Assembly: GCA_016860845.1 (NCBI GenBank)
Contig: BOKF01000003.1
Coordinates: 62,001 to 126,000, forward strand
Direction of reading: 5' to 3'
Length of the DNA stretch: 64,000 bases
DNA from: Chloroflexota bacterium
GTDB taxonomy: Bacteria > Chloroflexota > Anaerolineae > 4572-78 > J111
Part shown: one piece after another, positions 56,099-63,450 of the stretch
How the letters are laid out: each line of letters opens with the position of its first letter
Position numbering within the stretch: position 1 is the stretch's first letter
Notes under the pieces: model-generated
What the model was told of the DNA's origin: nothing
The model's database searches: none
What the model saw: the letters and a program-made list of their open reading frames with translations, nothing else
Program-made: the position numbers and the translations under genes

Positions 56099-56515
56099 AT
56101 GCAAGCAGTATCAAAGCAGATGTACCGAAAAATTGCAACCGGCCCCGGTCATGGGATTGAAAAAATCCTGGGCGAGCTGGAGATGGCCATTATGGATTTC
56201 CTCTGGACCCAGGGCGAGGCAACCGGACGCGAGGTCGTCAACGAACTCAAGCGCCGCCGGTCGCTGGCTTACACGACAGTTCTGACCGTGATGGGACGGT
56301 TGGTGGAGAAGGGCTTATTAACCCAACACAAAGTGGGCCGCGCCCATCTCTACCGCCCGGCCATGAGTCGAGAGGACTACGCCGTCGAAACAGCCAGTCA
56401 AGTCGTGCGCTCCCTGGTAGAGGATTTTGGCGAGATTGCCCTGGCCCAATTTTCACGAGAGTTGGACAACCTGGATCCCGCTCGTTTAGCTGCCTTGAAA
56501 GCCTTAACAAGATAA
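56099..56515 (+). CDS. blaI: BlaI/MecI-family transcriptional repressor
   Basis: Winged-helix repressor (138 aa). The family start LGELEMAIMDFLW (about 24-36) is followed by the HTH (TGREVVNELKRRRSLAYTTVLTVMGRLVEKGLL) and the dimerisation helices of the C-terminal half. Such repressors are released by proteolysis triggered by an M56 sensor peptidase, encoded 12 bases downstream. In non-pathogens the pair often controls envelope or metal genes rather than beta-lactamase, and none is present here. Operators at 56055, 57452 and 62890 point to a regulon covering the following redox cluster and blaI itself. Confidence 0.92.
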   Translation: MQAVSKQMYRKIATGPGHGIEKILGELEMAIMDFLWTQGEATGREVVNELKRRRSLAYTTVLTVMGRLVEKGLLTQHKVGRAHLYRPAMSREDYAVETASQVVRSLVEDFGEIALAQFSRELDNLDPARLAALKALTR

Positions 56516-56527
56516 AGGAGACCTTTC

Positions 56528-57397
56528 ATGACTGACCGACTTGCTTTCCGGACGCTCATGGCCCTGGCCAGCATCTTGCTTTTATGTCTGGGGGCCATCT
56601 TGGTGGTGCCGTTCAAGGTCGTTTGGCCGGGCGTCTCGTGGTGGCTGGTCTGTTGTTCCATGCTAATGCCTCATCTGGCCATGCCCATGCCGGTTGGAAA
56701 TGAGGGTTCAGTGGTTGCTGCGGTGAGCGCCGGGCTGCTCTTGAGTATGATGGTGGGGAACAGTGCGACAACCGCCTGGCGGTTGGGGTGGGCAACGTAC
56801 CGCTTGCTTCGTTCCACCCAGGCGGCTCGCCTCCCCCCGCCGCCGGTCGTCGCCCGGTTGGCCAACCGGCTGAAACTGACCAATGCGGTGGTGGTGGTTG
56901 CCGGTGGTAAGCCCTTCTCTTTCTGCTACGGTTTATGGCGGCCCCGCATTTGCCTGAGCCAGGGGCTGATCGAGTTACTGACCGAGGCCGAGTTGGAAGC
57001 CGTGCTGCATCACGAAGCTTATCACCTCCAGCGCCGGGAGCCGCTGCGCATGGCGCTAGCGATTTGTCTCAGCCGCCTGTTCTTCTTTGCGCCCCTCTTG
57101 GCCGAACTGCGCGATTGCTACCTGGCCGAAAAGGAGATGGCAGCGGATGCCGCCGCTATTGCGGTGAGTGGCCGGGCGGCGCTGGCCGGGGCCTTGCACA
57201 AGCTGGTCACGGTGAATAAGCCGGTGGTGCTGCCGGGGTGGGCGGTGGTGGCCGGTCTGAGTGTGACGGCCCAGCGGGTTGACCGGCTCATCCAGCCGCT
57301 CGCGAAGCCAAGTTGGGCGCCTTCACGCTGGTCCATTATCACCACGCTGGCCCTGTTTGCCGCTGGCTGCCTGTGGACGGTCGCCGGGCTGGGCTGA
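56528..57397 (+). CDS. M56-family (BlaR1-like) membrane metallopeptidase
   Basis: Integral membrane zinc peptidase (289 aa) partnering BlaI. The zinc site HHEAYH (HExxH) appears in LEAVLHHEAYHLQRRE, with the third ligand in EKEMAADAAA. Four hydrophobic segments are visible (about 10-32, 36-55, 60-80 and near the C-terminus, 262-285). The large penicillin-binding sensor domain of BlaR1 is missing, so the signal it senses is not a beta-lactam caught by that domain. Gene order and the 12-base gap indicate an operon with blaI. Confidence 0.9.
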   Translation: MTDRLAFRTLMALASILLLCLGAILVVPFKVVWPGVSWWLVCCSMLMPHLAMPMPVGNEGSVVAAVSAGLLLSMMVGNSATTAWRLGWATYRLLRSTQAARLPPPPVVARLANRLKLTNAVVVVAGGKPFSFCYGLWRPRICLSQGLIELLTEAELEAVLHHEAYHLQRREPLRMALAICLSRLFFFAPLLAELRDCYLAEKEMAADAAAIAVSGRAALAGALHKLVTVNKPVVLPGWAVVAGLSVTAQRVDRLIQPLAKPSWAPSRWSIITTLALFAAGCLWTVAGLG

Positions 57398-57451
57398 CTG
57401 ATGTTCATCAACCAGGTCGCTCATTGACCTGGTTATTTTTTCGAGTTTAAC

Positions 57452-57469
57452 TCCTACAATAATGTAGGA
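57452..57469 (+). promoter_or_regulatory. BlaI-type operator, perfect palindrome
   Basis: TCCTACA-ATAA-TGTAGGA, with perfect 7-base arms and a 4-base spacer, 45 bases upstream of the BNR lipoprotein start. The central TACAAT could be a -10, although the only -35-like hexamer (TTGACC at 57424) is too far. The same dyad occurs in front of blaI and after the multicopper oxidase gene. Confidence 0.75.
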
Positions 57470-57513
57470 ACTTGGCTGATCCACTTGAGAAACAATCAAA
57501 ACGGAGGAAAAGT

Positions 57514-58182
57514 ATGCCGCAAAAATTGGTGATAATCCTATCCTTACTCATCCTGCTGACGGCCTGTGCCCAGAACCAGCCTACTCAACCGGCCACAACT
57601 GCCGCAGTAGGCCAGTCAGCGACTATTGAGGCTGGCCAACCGGCGGAGTCAGTCGAGACCCAGTTGGCTGAAGTGCATTCACTCGCGGTGGACCCGCTCA
57701 ACGGCTATCTGCTCGCAGCCACCGCAAGCGGCTTGTACCAAAGCCAGGACGAGGGCCAAAGTTGGCAGCCAATGACTTTGCCCGCCGACATCCCGGCCAA
57801 CGGCATCGCGCATGTGGCCATCCGGCCCGACCAGCCAGACATCGTTTACCTGGCTGGGGCACAGATCGGTATCTGGCGCAGCCGTGACGCCGGGCAGACC
57901 TGGCAGAAAGTGACGCAGGGTCTGGAAAACGAACAGGTGACCGCGCTCGCCCTCCATTCAAATGGCTACCCACGTGACAACACCAAATCGCTGTTTGCCT
58001 GGGTCGCCGATGTGGGCATCTTTGAGTCACACGACGAGGGCGACACCTGGAAACGCTCGGCCGATCAAGGTCCGCCCAATCGCCAGGTGCTGGCGCTGAC
58101 CCATACCCCGTTGCCGGGCAGTATGAATACCGGCTGGCTGTACGCCGCTACCCCGGATGGCGCCTTTCTCAGTATGGACTGA
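57514..58182 (+). CDS. BNR/sialidase-like repeat lipoprotein, N-terminal part
   Basis: Exported lipoprotein with a lipobox LLTAC (Cys at about 18), a Gln/Thr-rich linker and BNR (Asp-box) repeats of a beta-propeller: GLYQSQDEGQSW, GIWRSRDAGQTW, GIFESHDEGDTW. The chosen ATG has GGAGG upstream; a longer TTG start adds 14 residues with no signal. The frame ends at TGA (58180) inside an Asp-box (SMD-stop), and the remaining repeats continue in the same frame at 58201, so this looks like one interrupted gene. Such propellers are often photosystem/YCF48-like assembly factors or glycan-binding proteins; which is not evident. A BlaI-type operator lies upstream. Confidence 0.75.
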   Translation: MPQKLVIILSLLILLTACAQNQPTQPATTAAVGQSATIEAGQPAESVETQLAEVHSLAVDPLNGYLLAATASGLYQSQDEGQSWQPMTLPADIPANGIAHVAIRPDQPDIVYLAGAQIGIWRSRDAGQTWQKVTQGLENEQVTALALHSNGYPRDNTKSLFAWVADVGIFESHDEGDTWKRSADQGPPNRQVLALTHTPLPGSMNTGWLYAATPDGAFLSMD

Positions 58183-58200
58183 TTCTGAGGCTGGCGCCCT

Positions 58201-58482
58201 ATGGGTAGTTTACCCATCAACTCACAAGTGAATAAAGTAGTGGTGGATCCGCGTGATTCGCAGGTGGTGTTCGCGGCCGGTCCGGCCGGCGTGTTTCGCT
58301 CAAAAGATAGTGGCTTAAGCTGGGAAGCCACCGGGCAGGGATTAGGGACGGCGGGGGTGGTCGCGCTCACCATCAACCCAGCGCAACCCGATCATCTCTA
58401 TGCCGCCAGCGCCGACGGCTCGCTCTTCCGCAGCGACGATAACGCCCGCAGTTGGCAAGCCGCAGCCGCCGAGGTACCCTAA
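58201..58482 (+). pseudogene. BNR-repeat lipoprotein, C-terminal part separated by two in-frame TGA codons
   Basis: Continues the preceding frame: MGSLPINSQVNKVVVDP, GVFRSKDSGLSW, LFRSDDNARSW. Between 58180 and 58194 two TGA codons interrupt the Asp-box. Read with one base removed and one base restored, the stretch would be SMDDSEAWRPMG, an ordinary Asp-box, so a pair of compensating indels or sequencing errors is the simplest explanation. A decayed copy of this part occurs at 55689. A separate ATG at 58201 exists, but no ribosome site supports independent translation. Confidence 0.7.
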
Positions 58483-58527
58483 CCTCACCTGGATTTGCCT
58501 TATGATGCAAGCGGAAGGAGTTGGTTA

Positions 58528-59304
58528 ATGAATTATCGCTACCGGCGCTGGTGGCAAATAGCAGCGGTTGTCTTAGCGATCATGATGGTTGTTTTAGTTT
58601 TGGCGATGGCCAACGACAAAGGGGATTCGGCAGCGCTCGACACGTCCCCATCTTATGAGGGGGCCGAACTCGATGGTGTTGCTCCGGATTTCCGCCTGGT
58701 AGACCATAAGGGTGTTCGCCTGGCTCTTTCCGATTTTCGAGGCCAGGTGGTCGTGCTCACTTTCCTGGACAGCCAGTGCCAGGAAACCTGTCCCCTGACA
58801 GCTACCCACCTGCGAATGGTAAGTCAAACGCTCTCAGACGATGTAAGCTCCGTCGTGTTCATGGGAGTAAACGTCAACCTGGAGGCCAATACAGTGGCAG
58901 ACGTGCTGGCTGCGACAAAGAAATGGCGGCTGGATGAAATACCGACGTGGCACTTCTTGACCGGGAGCGCCGAGGAACTAGAGCCTGTCTGGCAGGCCTA
59001 CAACATCATGGTGATTCCCGAACAAGATGAGATCCAGCACACGCCGGGTGTTTTTCTTATTGACCCGGCCGGACAACAGCGCTGGTATGTTTCTACGCCC
59101 TTCGACGAGACCGGCCAGCCTCAATGGACAGCTCCCCTGAATGAGCTACTGGTCAAACACATTCGAGAACTTTTGAGCCAAGGCTGGCAGCAGCGGCCCA
59201 ATCCGGCCGCGCCTCAAGTCATGGTTGCGGTTTTGACCGACAGCGCGGTTTGGCCATCGTCAGATGGTGCGACCACCCGGCGCGCTGCGGGGGCTGGTGG
59301 ATGA
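58528..59304 (+). CDS. SCO1/SenC-family copper chaperone
   Basis: Membrane-anchored thioredoxin-fold protein (258 aa) that delivers copper to cytochrome oxidase Cu-A or keeps its cysteines reduced. One N-terminal transmembrane helix (about 9-28) is followed by APDFRLVDHKGVRLALSDFRGQVVVLTFL, the copper-binding CxxxC in SQCQETCPLTA and the later GVFLIDPAGQ strand. The third ligand histidine of SCO is plausibly in IQHTPG. The ATG at 58528 is preceded by AAGGAG. The stop overlaps the cytochrome gene (ATGA), so the two are coupled. Confidence 0.88.
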   Translation: MNYRYRRWWQIAAVVLAIMMVVLVLAMANDKGDSAALDTSPSYEGAELDGVAPDFRLVDHKGVRLALSDFRGQVVVLTFLDSQCQETCPLTATHLRMVSQTLSDDVSSVVFMGVNVNLEANTVADVLAATKKWRLDEIPTWHFLTGSAEELEPVWQAYNIMVIPEQDEIQHTPGVFLIDPAGQQRWYVSTPFDETGQPQWTAPLNELLVKHIRELLSQGWQQRPNPAAPQVMVAVLTDSAVWPSSDGATTRRAAGAGG

Positions 59305-59804
59305 CTCGAAGCATATTTTGGATAGGATTAGTGGCCCTGGCCTTAGGGGGCTGCGGCGTGGCCCGGCAGGGCTATAGCGTGCAAGCCGCTACCGCCGTTG
59401 TCTCCGTCACGCCTTACCCGGCGCTTGAGACCACGCAAGTGGCCCGGGGCCGCGAGGTTTATACCCAATCCTGCGCCAGTTGTCACGGCCCCAAGGCCGA
59501 GGGCGCGCCGAACTGGGCCACGCCTGGCCCCGATGGCCTGGGCTTAGCCCCGCCACATGACAACACGGGCCACACCTGGCATCACTCCGATCGGGTGTTG
59601 TATGAAATGATCCGCGACGGGATGAGTGACCCGCTCCGGCCCGGCTCGCCGCTGCGCATGCCGGCCTTTGGCGGCACGCTCTCCGATAGCGATATCCGAG
59701 CCGTGATCGAATACTTCAAAAGCTTATGGGTGGCGGAGAATCGGCAGTATCAGTGGGATCAAACTCGTGAAGATTTTGCGCCCACGCCGACCCCACCCCA
59801 GTAA
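59301..59804 (+). CDS. Mono-heme cytochrome c lipoprotein
   Basis: Exported electron carrier (167 aa). Signal and lipobox are in MTRSIFWIGLVALALGGCG (Cys at about 18). The heme attachment site is CASCH (about 59-63), with the distal ligand Met likely in LRMPAFGG and the class I tail DIRAVIEYFKSLW. The start at 59301 overlaps the SCO stop by 4 bases; an earlier start would add 17 residues lacking a signal. Together with SCO1, peroxiredoxin and TlpA-like genes this is an envelope redox module. Confidence 0.88.
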   Translation: MTRSIFWIGLVALALGGCGVARQGYSVQAATAVVSVTPYPALETTQVARGREVYTQSCASCHGPKAEGAPNWATPGPDGLGLAPPHDNTGHTWHHSDRVLYEMIRDGMSDPLRPGSPLRMPAFGGTLSDSDIRAVIEYFKSLWVAENRQYQWDQTREDFAPTPTPPQ

Positions 59805-59868
59805 ATGATAAAATGGAAAGGGCGATGCGTGGACGATGGGTCTTAATGAGCGTTAAAGGGGGTCAAGA

Positions 59869-60570
59869 ATGCGCAAAAAACGAATTGCACCCAGTCATTC
59901 ACGCCGATCACGTCAAACTCGTGGCCGGCTGTGGCTCGGTCTCGCCGGTGCAGCGCTCATGGTGATCGTGGCCGGCCTGACCTGGTGGCTGAATAACCCA
60001 ACTGTCGGCGAGGCGGGCGTCAGGGTGGCTTTGCCTACCCCCATCGGTTTCCCGGACACAGCCCAAGATGTGGGGACGAAGGTCGGGCAACTGGCCCCGG
60101 CATTTACTTTACAGGATGACACCGGCCAAATGGTGACCGTTACCCCCGGTCAGACGGACCGGCCGACGGTGCTGGTTTTCAACATGGGTGTAGGTTGACA
60201 GCTCTGTGTGCAGCAGCTCGGCGAGCTGCAAGATTCGGCCGAAGCCCTGCAGTCGCAAGCCGATATCTATACTATTAACCGTGATCCGGCGGCTCAAGCA
60301 GTTGAAATGCGACAACGCAGTGACAGTACGCTGCCCATCCTATCTGACGCCAACCTGACCGTCGCCGGTCAGTACGATTTGCTGCCTAAACCCGGCCAGC
60401 CGATGGGTGGGATGTCCGGTGTGGCCCAGATGGGGTTTGTCATCATTGATGCCCAGGGCATCATCCGGGTGCAGCGGGTGGATATTTACTTCGGCGACCA
60501 CACTGGGCAGATGTTGGAGATCCTCGAAGCCATAGACAGAGAGGTAACTACGGTAAAGGACAAATCTTAG
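59869..60570 (+). CDS. Peroxiredoxin-like (AhpC/TSA) protein with in-frame TGA, probable selenoprotein
   Basis: Membrane-anchored thioredoxin-fold protein (233 aa if read through). A basic N-terminus and one transmembrane helix (about 22-41) are followed by VGQLAPAFTLQDDTGQ and TVLVFNMGVG, then TGA (60196-60198, codon 110), then QLCVQQLGELQD and a full C-terminal half up to VDIYFGDHTGQMLEILEAI. Family members have a CxxC redox pair here, so TGA replaces the first Cys and gives U-Q-L-C. A 7-bp hairpin lies 21 bases downstream, as in bacterial SECIS elements. The flanking genes are redox genes and both halves are well conserved. A nonsense mutation cannot be excluded. Confidence 0.72.
60199..60229 (+). 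promoter_or_regulatory. Candidate bacterial SECIS element
   Basis: GCAGCTC (60213-60219), loop GGC, GAGCTGC (60223-60229): a perfect 7-bp stem whose apical loop begins with G and starts 21 bases after the TGA. These values fit the described bacterial SECIS rules (apical loop 16-37 bases from UGA, stem of at least 4 bp, G early in the loop). Confidence 0.6.
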
Positions 60571-60617
60571 GCTGGTAGCGCCGGTTAATTATATCTCGCT
60601 CCAGGAGTGGAACGAAG

Positions 60618-61271
60618 ATGAATGAGCAAATTATCAAAGAACGCCGCCGGACGCCCTGGATTATCATGGGTAGTGGGCTGATGGTAGGTTTAGCTATCGG
60701 TACGTTTGTTTGGCTATCGCTCTGGTCACGGCCGGTTTCAACCCAGCCAACAATCACCGCCATCACCCCGATCAGTGGGCCAATTCCGACCCCTGTCATT
60801 CTCCAGCAGACTACCTCAAGCGCCGACAGCACCGGCGAGTTGGCAGTGGGCCAACCGGCGCCCGATTTCACCTTGAAGACGCTCGATGGTCAGCAAGTGA
60901 GCCTGTCTCAATTTCGCGGGCAACCGGTGCTGATTAACTTCTGGGCCAGTTGGTGTCCCCCCTGCCGCCTGGAAATGCCCGACCTCGTCCGGGCATATGA
61001 GACGCACCAGGCTGATGGATTTGTCATTCTGGCGATTAACCTGACCTTTCAAGATTCGCTCCAGGAGGCGCAGCGCTTCGTGGAGGAATTTAACATGAGC
61101 TTTCCGGTGCTGCTGGATGAAACCGGCGAGGTCACAACCGACCTGTATCGCCTGTTCGGGCTGCCGACGAGTGTCTTGGTGGATCGGGGAGGGATTATCA
61201 GCCACATCCAGGTTGGCCCGATGACCGGTGAACAGATTGAGGAACTGGTTGGCGCGATTTTGCCGGAGTGA
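60618..61271 (+). CDS. TlpA/ResA-like thioredoxin-family protein
   Basis: Membrane-anchored disulfide oxidoreductase (217 aa). One transmembrane helix (about 13-35) leads to a Pro/Thr linker and a thioredoxin domain: VGQPAPDFTLKTLDGQQVSL, then the redox motif WASWCPPCR (about 112-120) and cis-Pro region LFGLPTSVLVD. It reduces disulfides outside the membrane, typically for cytochrome c maturation or copper-site assembly. It sits between the Sec-peroxiredoxin and the multicopper oxidase on the same strand. Confidence 0.92.
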   Translation: MNEQIIKERRRTPWIIMGSGLMVGLAIGTFVWLSLWSRPVSTQPTITAITPISGPIPTPVILQQTTSSADSTGELAVGQPAPDFTLKTLDGQQVSLSQFRGQPVLINFWASWCPPCRLEMPDLVRAYETHQADGFVILAINLTFQDSLQEAQRFVEEFNMSFPVLLDETGEVTTDLYRLFGLPTSVLVDRGGIISHIQVGPMTGEQIEELVGAILPE

Positions 61272-61297
61272 GCGATGAAGGGTGAGGGAATATTGAG

Positions 61298-62860
61298 ATG
61301 ACCCCTCAAAACAATCCTGAAAATAATCTAATCTGGCCCAGGGGGGCAATCTGCCAGCGATTTTCGCGGCGTGCCTTTCTGAAAATGGCTGGTTTGACCG
61401 CGCTCTCTGCTGCTGCGGCCGGGTGCGCTCCTGCTCGTTCCAACCTGGCGGCGGCCACACCAACCTTCGGTAAGTCGGATGTCGAGGTCAAGCTGAGCGC
61501 CCAGGAAATAGACTGGGAACTCGCGCCGGGCAAGGTCATCAGGGCTTGGACTTACAACGGCGCTGTGCCAGGTAAAGCTATCCGCGTCCGTGAGGGTGAC
61601 CGGGTACGGGTGAGCCTCAAAAATGAGCTGCCCGAACCGACCACGATTCATTGGCACGGCATAGATGTGCCCACCCATATGGACGGTGTGCCCGACATTA
61701 GCCAGCCGGCCGTCCAACCCGGTGAGACATTTGTCTATGAATTTGAAGCCCGGCCAGCCGGGACACGCTGGTATCACACCCACGTCAACTCGGCCCGGCA
61801 ACAGGACTTTGGGCTGTCAGCCCCGTTCATCATCGAACCACTGGCCGCCGACGCCCCAACTGACCGCGAGTACACTTTGATGCTAGATGATTGGGTAACC
61901 GACCCAACGAACGCTAACGAGTCTCCAGAAGGTGGCGGCATGATGGGGGGTGGCATGATGGGTGATGGTTCCTCGGACGAGAGTGGCATGATGGGTCAGG
62001 GTGGGATGATGGGAGGCATGATGCAAGGGATGATGGGCGACGATGGACCGCCCTATGACACCTTCACCATCAACGGCAAGGCTTTCCCGGCCACCGAGCC
62101 GCTCGAAGTCAAACGCGGCGACCGTGTCCGGCTGCGCCTCATCAATGCCAGCAACATGCAAACCTTCACCCTGCGCTTAGTAGGCCACCGCTTGCAGGTC
62201 ACCCATACTGATGGCAATCCGCTCCAGGAGCCGGTCGAGGTGGATGCTGTCCCTATCGCCCCGGCTGAACGCTATGACGTGACCTTTGTAGCCGATAACC
62301 CCGGCAAATGGCCGCTCGTTGCCCTCGACACCGAGCACACCAAAGGTGGCCTCAAGACGCTGGTCGTATATGAGGGGTTTGAGTCGGCCACCGAGGCTGA
62401 GATACCGGCTTCAGAACGCCGGCTGCGCCTGTGGTCATATGGCTTGGGGCAAGGGGTAGATTTCTTGCCGCCGGCCACCGAGGATGTCGAAGTCTATGCG
62501 CTGACATTATCCGGCGGCCCGATGATGAGCGCGGACCCCAACGTATGGACCATTAACGGCCAGGTCTATCCTGAGACCGAGCTTCTCGCCGCCCACCGCG
62601 ATCAATTAGTTTATATGCAACTGTTCAATATGAGCATGCATGCGCATCCTTTTCACCTGCACGGCCAATCTTTTCGGGTGGTGAGTATCAACGGCCAGGG
62701 TCTCTCAGCGCCGTTGATTAAAGACACAGTGGAGGTGCCGGCTATGATGGGCGCGGTCGAACTTGAGTTCGTAGCCTATAACCCCGGCGACTGGATGTTC
62801 CACTGCCACAAGCCGCTGCACATGGATGGGGGCATGGCCACCCTGGTGAAGATTGCCTAG
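61298..62860 (+). CDS. Tat-exported multicopper oxidase with Met-rich insert
   Basis: Multicopper oxidase (520 aa), probably a cuprous oxidase in copper detoxification. The twin-arginine signal SRRAFLK is followed by a hydrophobic helix and a lipobox-like AAGC. Copper ligands: TIHWHG (about 118), WYHTHV (about 158), HAHPFHLHGQSF (about 449) and FHCHKPLHMDGGM (about 502), which includes the type 1 Cys and Met. Residues about 208-250 form a Met/Gly-rich insert (repeats of GGMMG), as in CueO-like copper(I)-binding loops. It ends the SCO-cytochrome-thioredoxin run, and a promoter with BlaI operator follows directly. Confidence 0.92.
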   Translation: MTPQNNPENNLIWPRGAICQRFSRRAFLKMAGLTALSAAAAGCAPARSNLAAATPTFGKSDVEVKLSAQEIDWELAPGKVIRAWTYNGAVPGKAIRVREGDRVRVSLKNELPEPTTIHWHGIDVPTHMDGVPDISQPAVQPGETFVYEFEARPAGTRWYHTHVNSARQQDFGLSAPFIIEPLAADAPTDREYTLMLDDWVTDPTNANESPEGGGMMGGGMMGDGSSDESGMMGQGGMMGGMMQGMMGDDGPPYDTFTINGKAFPATEPLEVKRGDRVRLRLINASNMQTFTLRLVGHRLQVTHTDGNPLQEPVEVDAVPIAPAERYDVTFVADNPGKWPLVALDTEHTKGGLKTLVVYEGFESATEAEIPASERRLRLWSYGLGQGVDFLPPATEDVEVYALTLSGGPMMSADPNVWTINGQVYPETELLAAHRDQLVYMQLFNMSMHAHPFHLHGQSFRVVSINGQGLSAPLIKDTVEVPAMMGAVELEFVAYNPGDWMFHCHKPLHMDGGMATLVKIA

Positions 62861-62869
62861 CCGATTGAC

Positions 62870-62923
62870 TTGACAATCTGACTTTAATTTACTACAATAC
62901 TGTAGTATTATTACACTATGTAG
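62870..62923 (+). promoter_or_regulatory. Promoter with two BlaI-type operators
   Basis: TTGACA (62870-62875), 17-base spacer and TACAAT (62893-62898), with a perfect palindrome TACTACA-ATAC-TGTAGTA (62890-62907) over the -10 and a second, weaker TACA-CTA-TGTA dyad near 62912-62922. This is the same architecture as the blaI promoter, and it should drive the genes from 62941. Confidence 0.8.
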
Positions 62924-62940
62924 GAGTTACCCAATCTAGA

Positions 62941-63297
62941 TTGGAATATGACATGGAGCGCTCTCGACCTTCTCTCAAATTACCATTCATTGCTTGCTCT
63001 ATTCCTGGAGCCATTATCGTATTGGTTGCTACCATAGGCGCCTGGCTACACTGGGGTGACTTGAGTTTCAGCAACCCCCTTTACTATGCCACACTGGCCG
63101 TGGCCGCCTGGTGTCCACTCAGCAAGCTGGTAGTCTGGCGGTTCTGGCGACGCAAGGTCGAAACGTGTTGGGCGTGTGTCCCGGCCAAAGCTGTCAGATC
63201 ACGTTTGTCTCCATCGGCGAGCGCGAAGAGATTTTCGCGCCTGCTTACCCTATTCAAGTCAAAGGAGGTTTTAAAAGTTTCTGACGAGCAGAGATAA
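62941..63297 (+). CDS. Small membrane protein (118 aa), possibly frameshifted
   Basis: First gene behind the BlaI-controlled promoter. Two hydrophobic segments (about 14-36 and 43-63) support a membrane protein. From about residue 70 the frame is basic and Cys-containing without hydrophobic pattern, whereas the frame shifted by two bases reads VLGVCPGQSCQITFVSIGER-EEIFAPAYPIQV, which looks more like natural protein. The gene may therefore contain a frameshift near 63150, or two genes overlap. Annotated start is TTG; ATG at 62953 is an alternative, and neither has a convincing ribosome site. No family recognised. Confidence 0.5.
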   Translation: MEYDMERSRPSLKLPFIACSIPGAIIVLVATIGAWLHWGDLSFSNPLYYATLAVAAWCPLSKLVVWRFWRRKVETCWACVPAKAVRSRLSPSASAKRFSRLLTLFKSKEVLKVSDEQR

Positions 63298-63450
63298 CCA
63301 AATATACAGCCCAAGCGGCGTGGAAGGGATAAACCATCCTGGCGCCCGGCTTTCTAAGCAAAGGGGCGATCAGCCACACGCCTGAATAGTCTGTTTCAGT
63401 TCTACCAAATTCCCAAAGCATGACTTTATTCTCACTCCAAGGAGTTGCTT
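63298..63450. other. Short spacer before the TauE/SafE gene
   Basis: 150 bases without a clear gene or palindrome. A CCAAGGAG ribosome site at its end (63438-63445) selects the GTG start of the following gene. Confidence 0.5.

Noticed and set aside
58180..58194. Selenocysteine at the two TGA codons of the BNR gene
   Set aside because: No redox context, two UGAs four bases apart in codon terms, and no hairpin of SECIS type. Compensating indels explain the region better.
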